Under the pieces are notes generated by a model. That model worked only from the letters and a program-made list of their open reading frames with translations, was not told the origin of the DNA and did not search any database. 27,949 nt of DNA, from positions 1 to 27,949 of the forward strand of contig JANQME010000323.1 of the NCBI GenBank assembly GCA_028280205.1, given 5' to 3'. Positions 16,256-22,183 of the stretch are shown piece by piece; positions within the stretch are counted from its first letter, which is position 1; every line of letters starts with the position of its first letter. The position numbers were made by a program, and so were the translations under genes. The DNA is from Longimicrobiales bacterium. GTDB lineage: Bacteria > Gemmatimonadota > Gemmatimonadetes > Longimicrobiales > Gaopeijiaceae.

Positions 16256-16394
16256 GGGTGCGTCACCCGTGCCTGATCGGTGAGATTCGATACGATGTAA
16301 TATCGATATCGGATCATACCGATTTCGTCCAGGGGTGACCGCTCGTGCACGTCCGGCTCGCCTCGGCGGAGGGCGCGCGTGACGGCGAGATCCC
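16256..16394 (-). promoter_or_regulatory. padR promoter region
   Basis: This 139-base gap between the creatininase-like and padR genes contains the only clearly AT-rich stretch nearby (about 16286-16322), matching a promoter for leftward transcription of padR and the permease. A 6-bp stem, CTCGCC (16357-16362) with GGCGAG (16384-16389) around a 21-base loop, lies just after the creatininase-like stop and may help end that transcript. Confidence 0.5.
16300..16311. promoter_or_regulatory. Likely PadR operator (overlapping palindromes)
   Basis: ATATCGATAT (16300-16309) is a perfect 10-bp palindrome and CGATATCG (16304-16311) a perfect 8-bp one overlapping it. A related CGATACGAT lies at 16288-16296. 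ATATCGATAT-type sites in front of padR-permease pairs fit PadR autoregulation. It is about 45 bases upstream of the padR ATG. Confidence 0.55.
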
Positions 16395-17252
16395 TCAGTT
16401 CGTGCCGCGCTGCTCCGCGATCGCCGCCTGCATGGCGGCCACGGTCGCGTCCGTGCGGAAGTCGATGAGCTGACGCCCGTGCCAGAGCGCCTTCTCCTTC
16501 GGCAGGATGCTGATGCCGTTGATCGACGCCACGTCGGCCTCCACGCGCTCGTCGAAGCGCACGTGCCGCGGGTCGTCGTTCATGATGATCGTCGTGATGT
16601 AGTAGTCGTCGTGCAGACCCTCGAGGCGCGGATCCTCGTCGATCCCCAGCACGTCCCGCTGGTAGGCGAGCACGTCGCCGTAGTTGTAGTACTCCGGGAT
16701 GTGCGCGATCACCACGCCTTGGCCGGACCACTCGGCGCGCAGCTCGTCGGCGACCTGCTGCATGCCGCGCAGATTTCCACCGCTGTCGCCCATCATGAAG
16801 ATGTTCGTGAAGCCCTGCGCCTTGAGGCTGGTCGCGTAGTCGCGCAGCACGGCCCGGTACGTCTCCTGCGAGAGTCGGATCCCGCCCGGCGACGACGCCC
16901 GCTCCGGATTGCCCGGCTCGATCGTGACGATCGGCGCGACGAGCGTGTTGCCGAAGCGGCGCGCGATCGACTCGCCCATGACGCGCAGGACGTGGTTGTG
17001 CTTCCCGGTCGTGAGGTACGGACCGTTCTCCTCGATGCCCCCCGTGAGGATGAGCGCGGTGTTCGTGCCGGAGGCGAGCAGGTCCCGCACCTCGAGCATC
17101 GTGAGCTCCTCGATCCAGACGTTGTCCGGCATCTCGATCGGGCGCGGGAAGGTGTCCATGTCTTTCATCCCGCCCTGCTGGGCGAGCGCCGGTGAGGCGA
17201 GCGCGAGGGCGAGGAGGGCGGCGCAGGGTGCGGTGGCGGCGAACCGATTCAT
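16395..17252 (-). CDS. Exported creatininase-like protein with altered metal site
   Basis: This 285-residue protein has a Sec signal peptide (MNRFAATAPCAALLALALAS, then PALAQ) and a creatininase-family fold. The signature GGIEENGPYLTTGKHNHV aligns with the canonical GSxEQHGPHLPLGTD, so Glu74 is kept, but the metal-binding His is Asn76 and the Asp is His85. A second motif, normally NGHGGN, reads GDSGGN (Asp156). Creatininase-family amidohydrolases normally use two metal ions at these sites, so activity is either lost or shifted; similar KHN-type variants occur in this family, so it may be a distinct subfamily. ATG 17252 follows a GGAG and begins the signal peptide; an upstream in-frame start at 17348 is Arg-rich and unlikely. 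Function unknown. Confidence 0.75.
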   Translation of the reverse strand: MNRFAATAPCAALLALALASPALAQQGGMKDMDTFPRPIEMPDNVWIEELTMLEVRDLLASGTNTALILTGGIEENGPYLTTGKHNHVLRVMGESIARRFGNTLVAPIVTIEPGNPERASSPGGIRLSQETYRAVLRDYATSLKAQGFTNIFMMGDSGGNLRGMQQVADELRAEWSGQGVVIAHIPEYYNYGDVLAYQRDVLGIDEDPRLEGLHDDYYITTIIMNDDPRHVRFDERVEADVASINGISILPKEKALWHGRQLIDFRTDATVAAMQAAIAEQRGTN

Positions 17253-17348
17253 GGAAGGGGCTCCGGGAAACGAGCGTGACGACTTCGAACCGTGAGACAC
17301 CCTGCGGTCGCGCTTCGTTCGGCGAAAGGGGCGACGCGGCCCTCGCAC

Positions 17349-17368
17349 CTCGGTCGGCTCGCCGAGGG
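17349..17368 (-). terminator. Candidate hairpin after the methyltransferase gene
   Basis: CCTCGG (17349-17354) and CCGAGG (17363-17368) form a perfect 6-bp stem with an 8-base loop, 17 bases beyond the methyltransferase stop in its direction of transcription. No T-tract follows. The surrounding gap 17253-17384 shows no credible ORF. Confidence 0.3.
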
Positions 17369-17384
17369 GCTGGACCGGGACGGT

Positions 17385-18182
17385 TTACCCTCCGAGCGGC
17401 TTCGTGGCCGAGAGGTTCGCGCCGTGCGCCCCGAAGAGGCTGGACATCTGCTCGATGCGCGTGCCCGCGAAGACGTCGAAGACCTCCTCGACCCGAGGCT
17501 CAACGAGGCCCGCCGCGCGCAGGATCGCCGGGTAGTCCTCGATCCACGTCGCCCCCGCGATGCAGTCCGTCCACAGATGCAGCGCCTCGGAGACGTACGG
17601 CGGGATGCGCCAGCGCACCACGACGTCGGCGATGCGCACGCGTCCGCCGGGCTTGAGGACCCGGACGATCTCACGGAAGGCGTCGCCCTTGTCGGGCGTG
17701 AGCGTGAACACGCCGTTGCTGATCACCACGTCCACGCTCTCGTCGGGCAGCGGGAGCGACTCCGCGTGGCCCCACAGCACCCCGACGTTCGTCGCGCGGG
17801 CGTTCGAGGCGCACAACTGCGCCCGCTCGACCATCGCGGCCGTCATGTCGACGGCGGCCACGCACCCCTCCGGCCCTACCAGGCGCGAAGCGATGAGTGC
17901 GTCTACGCCCGATCCGCACCCGATGTCGAGGACCGACTCGCCGGGCCGGGGCCGATCCATGCGGAACGGGTTGCCGACGCCGGCGAAGGACTCCAGCGCG
18001 AGTCGGGGCACGCCGTCCAGGAGTGCCGGATCGTACCCTAGCCGCTTCGCGAGTGGCGCGCCCGAGACGAAGTGGAAGCGACGGTGCGGATGAAGGGCGA
18101 GGTCGGTGAAGGCGTCCTCGATGGCGGTGCGCAACCTGCCGCGATCGAGTCGCGTGGTCCGTCTCGCGAGGGGGGGAGTCAT
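17385..18182 (-). CDS. ArsM-like SAM-dependent methyltransferase, Cys-poor
   Basis: This 265-residue class I methyltransferase has motif I VLDIGCGSG (84-92), the acidic-loop motif VDMTAAMVERA (111-121), LPLPDESVDVVISNGVFTL (143-161) and REIVRVLKPGGRVRIADVV (170-188). These and CIAGA (207-211) are closest to arsenite methyltransferases. Arsenite binding in ArsM needs three or more cysteines; only Cys207 of that set is recognisable here, with no N-terminal or C-terminal partner. It is thus probably not an arsenite methylase; an alternative small-molecule substrate is likely. ATG 18182 is preferred over a GTG at 18218; neither has a strong ribosome binding site. It is divergent from the sigma-kinase pair and leads the leftward gene run. 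Confidence 0.82.
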   Translation of the reverse strand: MTPPLARRTTRLDRGRLRTAIEDAFTDLALHPHRRFHFVSGAPLAKRLGYDPALLDGVPRLALESFAGVGNPFRMDRPRPGESVLDIGCGSGVDALIASRLVGPEGCVAAVDMTAAMVERAQLCASNARATNVGVLWGHAESLPLPDESVDVVISNGVFTLTPDKGDAFREIVRVLKPGGRVRIADVVVRWRIPPYVSEALHLWTDCIAGATWIEDYPAILRAAGLVEPRVEEVFDVFAGTRIEQMSSLFGAHGANLSATKPLGG

Positions 18183-18284
18183 CGTCGCTGCATCGGGGTG
18201 TCCTCGTATGTGTCCCACACTGGCGCGTACCGGGGATACCGGGGATCTTCCGGAGCGGGCTCACTCGAGGGGGACGACACGGCC
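18183..18284. promoter_or_regulatory. Divergent promoter region with 9-bp tandem repeat
   Basis: This 102-base gap lies between the divergent methyltransferase and sigma factor genes and should hold both promoters. It contains a perfect tandem repeat of TACCGGGGA (18228-18236 and 18237-18245), about 40 bases before the sigma ATG; this could be a regulator site. GAGGGGG at 18267-18273 may be the sigma gene's ribosome binding site, though 11 bases from the ATG is long. Confidence 0.45.
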
Positions 18285-18863
18285 ATGGACGCCGACGACA
18301 TCACCCGGCTCCTGCACGCCGCGCACGACGGAAGCGATGCGGCGATGGACGAGGTCTTCGAGGTCGTGTACCCGCGCCTCAAAGAGATCGCACGTGCGCG
18401 CCGACGGGGGTGGCAGGGCGCGCACACGATGAACACGACCGTGCTCATCCACGAGGCGTACATGAAGGTGGCCGGAGGCGGCCGCGCGTTCGAGAACCGG
18501 GGCCACTTCTTTGCCACCACGGCCCGCGCCATGCGCCAGGTCCTCATCAACTACGCGGAGCGTCAATCGGCGAAGAAGCGCGGGGGAGGATCTCTGGACG
18601 TGACGTTGTACGACGACGACGCCGTCACCGACGACGCCATGGACGAGCTCCTGACCTTGAACGAGGCGCTCGAGAAGCTGGAGACGATGAGCCCGCGGCA
18701 GGGAAAGGTGGTGGAGTGTCTCTTCTTCGCCGGTCTCAACATCCCCGAGACCGCGGAAGCGCTCGACATCTCGCCGGCCACGGTGAAGCGAGACTGGGCG
18801 AGCGCGCGTGCGTGGCTGTACCGCGAGATCCGGGACGGGGACTCCGTCGATGAGTCGACCTGA
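18285..18863 (+). CDS. Sig-70_X6-type ECF sigma factor
   Basis: This 192-residue protein belongs to the sigma-70 subfamily seen in Acidobacteriota, Planctomycetota and Gemmatimonadota (TIGR02999-like). It shows VYPRLKEIARARRRGW, the family hallmark TMNTTVLIHEAYMKV, FENRGHFFATTARAMRQVLINYA and the region 4 helix-turn-helix NIPETAEALDISPATVKRDWASARAWL. Such factors have no classical anti-sigma gene; they are commonly adjacent to Ser/Thr kinase genes, as here, where the kinase start overlaps its stop by 14 bases. That suggests control by phosphorylation or shared expression. ATG 18285 gives the usual N-terminus; in-frame starts upstream extend into the divergent promoter. Confidence 0.92.
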   Translation: MDADDITRLLHAAHDGSDAAMDEVFEVVYPRLKEIARARRRGWQGAHTMNTTVLIHEAYMKVAGGGRAFENRGHFFATTARAMRQVLINYAERQSAKKRGGGSLDVTLYDDDAVTDDAMDELLTLNEALEKLETMSPRQGKVVECLFFAGLNIPETAEALDISPATVKRDWASARAWLYREIRDGDSVDEST

Positions 18864-21729
18864 CGAGTCACCCGAAGACGGCCGCGACGCGGCGGATCGG
18901 TGGGAGCGCGTCCAGGAGCTCTTCGGCGAGGCGCTGGAGCGCGAACCGGACGAGCGGCGGGCGTGGCTGGGTGGCGCGTGCGACGACCCGGAGCTCCGCG
19001 CGGAGGTGGTATCCCTCCTCGAGGCGTCCGAGGCGTCGGAGGTCTACTTCGGCGACCTGGCGGACCGGGCCGGGATCACGCTCTCGCCCAATACGGGCGG
19101 CGCCGGAACGTCCAATCCGGATGAGCGCCCGCGCCGGGGCGTCTTGCCGGGTACGGAGGACGCCGCCCGGGCGCTTATCGGTCGTCGAATCGGTCAATAC
19201 ACGGTCCTCGACTTCCTCGGCCACGGCGGGATGGCGTCCGTGTACCTTGCCGAGCGCGAGGGCGACGGCTTCGTCCAGCGCGTCGCGCTCAAGGTCGTCT
19301 CGACCCGACGCTCCGATCCGCTCATCCAGCGCCGCTCGAACGAGGAGCGCCGGATCCTCGCCCGGCTCGAGCACTCGGGCATCGCGCGCCTTATCGACGG
19401 AGGCGTGACGGCGGAGGGATATCCCTTCTACGCGATGGAGTTCGTGGAGGGGAAGAACCTCCTGCGCTACTGCGACGACCTTCGCCTCACCGTCCAGGAC
19501 CGACTGCGGCTCTTCCTCGACGTCCTGGTGCCGGTGCAGTACGCGCACGAGCGGCTGGTCATCCACTGCGACCTGAAGCCGAGCAATATCTTCGTCACCG
19601 CCGCCGGCTCGGTGAAGCTGCTGGACTTCGGGGTGGCGCGACTCATCGACCCCGAGTCCGCCGGGAGCGGGACCACGGGTCTCTGGTTCACACCGGCGTA
19701 CGCGAGCCCCGAACAGGTCCGGCGCGAGCCTCCCGGCACGGCCTCGGACGTGTACTCGCTCGGTGTGATCCTCTACGAGATCCTCTCGGGTCACCGGCCG
19801 TACCGCTTCGGCTCGAACCTCCATCAGGAGATCGCCCGGACGGTGGGTGAGGTCGTCCCCTCGCTGCCCAGCCGCGCGGCGGCGGACACGACCTTCCGGT
19901 CGATCGACGGGCGGCGGGTGGAGGTCACCCCCGAGAGCGTGGCACTCGCTCGCCGCACCGACCCCGAGCGCCTGTGTCGGAGGCTGCGCGGCGACCTCGA
20001 CGCGATCGTGATGAAGGCGCTCGCCAAGGATCCCGACGAGCGCTACCGCAACGCCGAACAGCTCGCCGAGGACGTGCGCCGCCACCTGGAGCACCGGCCC
20101 GTCTCATCGGTCGCGGCAACGCCGAGGTACCTGGCGCGGAAGTTCGCCCGGCGTCACCGGAGCTCGGTGTTGGCTGCCGCGATCGTCGCCGTCACCCTCG
20201 TGGTCGGAAGCGGTGCCGCGATCTGGCAGGCCCGCCGCGCGACCGAGGCCGCGGCGCGCGCCGCCGACGAAGCCGAGAAGGCCCAGCTTGTGGCGCAGCT
20301 CATGGGCGACCTCTTCCGGCTGACGGACCCGGGCGAGTCGCTGGGAGACACGATCACCGCGCGCGACCTCCTCGACCGGGGCGCGGAGCGGATCCGCGCG
20401 GAGTTCGGGGACCAGCCGAACGTGCAGGCCGATCTCCTCTCCGAGGTCGCGCGCGTCTACAACAACATGGGACTCTACGCCCGGGCCCGTCCGCTCGCGG
20501 TGCAGGCGCTCGACCTGCGTACGGAGGTGTTCGGGGCGGCGAGCCTGCCCGCCTCCGAGAGCCTCGTCCAGCTCGGTCTGATCCACGCCAACCTGAGTGA
20601 GCCACGCGAAGCGATCGAGACGTTGGCCCGGGCCATCGACGTACGCACGGGGCTGGTCGAGCCACCCGACCCGCAGCTCATCGAGGCCCGGCGCGTTCTG
20701 GGATGGGAGCTGCGCCAGACGGGCGAACCCCGGCGGGCCGCCGTCCTCTTCGAGGCCGCCCTCGCGGATCAGCGGATGCTCGACGACAGCCCCGCGGCCG
20801 TCGCCGATCTGATGTTCGGGCTCGGAGCCGCGCTGCACGACGAGGGGCTCCTCACCGAGGCCGACTCGATCTTCAATCAGGTTCTCGCGGACGTCGACCC
20901 CGGGGCACGCCCGACCCCGAGCGCGGTCGCGGCGCTCTCGGCTGTGGGCATGGTACGCCGGGTTCGCGAGCAGTACCGCGACGCCGATCCGATCCTGGAG
21001 AACGCGTACCGCATGGCCCTGCGTCTGTACGGACCCCAGCATCCGGAGGTACTGGCGGCGCAGCAGCAGTACGCGCTGAACCTGTCCGCCCTCGGCCGAG
21101 TGGACGAGGCGGAAGGTCACCTGCGCACCGCGCTCCTCGCCGCGGAGCGCTCGCTCGGTCGCGACCATCAGCGCACGGCACGGATCTCCGAAGGGCTCGG
21201 CGTGGTGCTCGAGGAGCTCGATCGGCCGGACGAGGCCGTCGCCTACCTGCAGGTCTCGCTCGAGGAGAAGATCCGTCGTCACGAGAACCGGGATCATCCT
21301 GGCGTCCTCTCGTCGCTCGTCGGGGTGGCACGCGCGCTGGCGCTCTCGGGCCGGACGCAGGAAGCGGAGGACTACCTCACGCAGGCGGAGGCGATGGCCG
21401 TGCGGCTGGGGAGCTCACGGAGTGTGTACCGGATCTCCAGCGAGCGCAGCCGGGCCCTCCTCGCCGCCGAGGCAGGGGACTGGACCCGTGCCGAGGCGCA
21501 CTACCGTCTGGCGATGGAGATCGGCGACGAGGTGCTCTCGCGCCCGAGCCACCGCTTCGCGACCGGGACACGGATCGAGTACGCGAGCATGTTGATCGAC
21601 GCCGGACGCGGTGCCGAGGCCGTGTCGCTGCTCGAGGAGGCGGAGTCGCTGCTCATCGATCGGCTGGGCGAGCCGCACCCGCTCGTCGACGAGGCGCGCC
21701 TGCTGCTGCGAGAGGCCCGTTCCGGCTGA
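18850..21729 (+). CDS. Membrane Ser/Thr protein kinase with TPR domain
   Basis: This 959-residue receptor kinase has an acidic N-terminus (1-110), a kinase domain (about 115-415), one TM helix (about 439-459) and a long extracytoplasmic TPR region (about 475-955). Kinase motifs: glycine loop GHGGMASVY (124-132), ATP lysine VALKVV (Lys148), catalytic loop HCDLKPSN (239-246, Asp241), DFG (259-261) and SPEQ as the APE equivalent. The usual His-Arg-Asp is His-Cys-Asp, so it is a non-RD kinase and may not need activation-loop phosphorylation in the normal way. The start at 18850 overlaps the sigma gene's end. It probably senses partners through its TPRs and signals to the adjacent sigma factor; that link is inferred. 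The TPR region has many Tyr/Ala/Leu 34-residue-type helices. Confidence 0.93.
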   Translation: MSRPDESPEDGRDAADRWERVQELFGEALEREPDERRAWLGGACDDPELRAEVVSLLEASEASEVYFGDLADRAGITLSPNTGGAGTSNPDERPRRGVLPGTEDAARALIGRRIGQYTVLDFLGHGGMASVYLAEREGDGFVQRVALKVVSTRRSDPLIQRRSNEERRILARLEHSGIARLIDGGVTAEGYPFYAMEFVEGKNLLRYCDDLRLTVQDRLRLFLDVLVPVQYAHERLVIHCDLKPSNIFVTAAGSVKLLDFGVARLIDPESAGSGTTGLWFTPAYASPEQVRREPPGTASDVYSLGVILYEILSGHRPYRFGSNLHQEIARTVGEVVPSLPSRAAADTTFRSIDGRRVEVTPESVALARRTDPERLCRRLRGDLDAIVMKALAKDPDERYRNAEQLAEDVRRHLEHRPVSSVAATPRYLARKFARRHRSSVLAAAIVAVTLVVGSGAAIWQARRATEAAARAADEAEKAQLVAQLMGDLFRLTDPGESLGDTITARDLLDRGAERIRAEFGDQPNVQADLLSEVARVYNNMGLYARARPLAVQALDLRTEVFGAASLPASESLVQLGLIHANLSEPREAIETLARAIDVRTGLVEPPDPQLIEARRVLGWELRQTGEPRRAAVLFEAALADQRMLDDSPAAVADLMFGLGAALHDEGLLTEADSIFNQVLADVDPGARPTPSAVAALSAVGMVRRVREQYRDADPILENAYRMALRLYGPQHPEVLAAQQQYALNLSALGRVDEAEGHLRTALLAAERSLGRDHQRTARISEGLGVVLEELDRPDEAVAYLQVSLEEKIRRHENRDHPGVLSSLVGVARALALSGRTQEAEDYLTQAEAMAVRLGSSRSVYRISSERSRALLAAEAGDWTRAEAHYRLAMEIGDEVLSRPSHRFATGTRIEYASMLIDAGRGAEAVSLLEEAESLLIDRLGEPHPLVDEARLLLREARSG

Positions 21730-22040
21730 TCTCCTTCGCGCCGCGGCGGGGCTTGATCGGAGGCTTCACCGATCTCGCCGGCGTCGGTCCACGGGCGGGA
21801 CTCGAGCGCTGCGGCGGGCTCGCATGCGCCGGCGCGGCGGGAGCCGAGGGCCGCGAGCGAGGTCATCCACATGAAACCGGCCAGGGCGAGCATCGCGCCA
21901 TGTCGGATGGCTCCGAGATGCGAGATGAGGGTGTCCACGGCGTCCCCCCGGAGACGATCGAGCGCCGCGCCCGCTCCTCCCGGGAGGTGCGCGTGCCCGG
22001 CTCGAAAGGTCTCACCGGAGCGCACGACCGATCGGCTCAT
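21501..22040 (-). CDS. Doubtful small membrane protein or gene remnant
   Basis: An open frame begins at ATG 22040 (MSRSVVRSGETFRAGHAHLP) and its first 103 codons fill the gap after the kinase gene. Those codons look protein-like: third positions are about 80% G/C by eye, and residues roughly 47-70 form a plausible hydrophobic helix (HGAMLALAGFMWMTSLAALG). No stop occurs until 21501, so the last 76 codons are antisense to the kinase TPR region and turn Ser/Arg-rich as a shadow would. It may be a real short gene that lost its stop, a remnant, or chance. I recognise no family. Confidence 0.3.
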   Translation of the reverse strand: MSRSVVRSGETFRAGHAHLPGGAGAALDRLRGDAVDTLISHLGAIRHGAMLALAGFMWMTSLAALGSRRAGACEPAAALESRPWTDAGEIGEASDQAPPRREGDQPERASRSSRRASSTSGCGSPSRSMSSDSASSSSDTASAPRPASINMLAYSIRVPVAKRWLGRESTSSPISIARR

Positions 22041-22179
22041 CCGTCGTAGATTGCGTGCGCGTCGGTGCGTCGCCGGCGTACGTACCGGGACCGGGACAGG
22101 ACCGCACGTGGCACACGGGGATCGACACGTTCGACGAGGTCGTCTTCGACGATCTGCGCGACCACGCGACGCTGGCCGC
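21730..22179. other. 450-base gap between kinase and NosR-like genes
   Basis: No established gene occupies this stretch. The left two thirds contain only the weak minus-strand candidate starting at 22040. The right third contains a short plus-strand candidate ending in an ATGA overlap with the NosR-like start. No promoter or operator stands out, though the operon needs one here. A perfect palindrome CGCCGCGGCG sits at 21739-21748. Confidence 0.45.
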
Positions 22180-22183
22180 ATGA
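22055..22183 (+). CDS. Possible 42-residue leader ORF or gene tail
   Basis: From GTG 22055 this frame encodes 42 residues and ends ...HTGIDTFDEVVFDDLRDHATLAA before TGA at 22181-22183. Third positions are strongly G/C and the composition looks like true protein. Its stop overlaps the next gene's start as ATGA, the arrangement used elsewhere in this operon, and the NosR-like gene has no Shine-Dalgarno of its own, so coupling is plausible. No ribosome binding site precedes the GTG, and the frame stays open upstream without a start, so it may instead be the 3' tail of a deleted gene. I recognise no family. Confidence 0.35.
   Translation: MRVGASPAYVPGPGQDRTWHTGIDTFDEVVFDDLRDHATLAA

Noticed and set aside
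17385..18182. Assignment as arsenite methyltransferase arsM
   Set aside because: The extra cysteines needed to bind arsenite are missing, and no ars genes are nearby.
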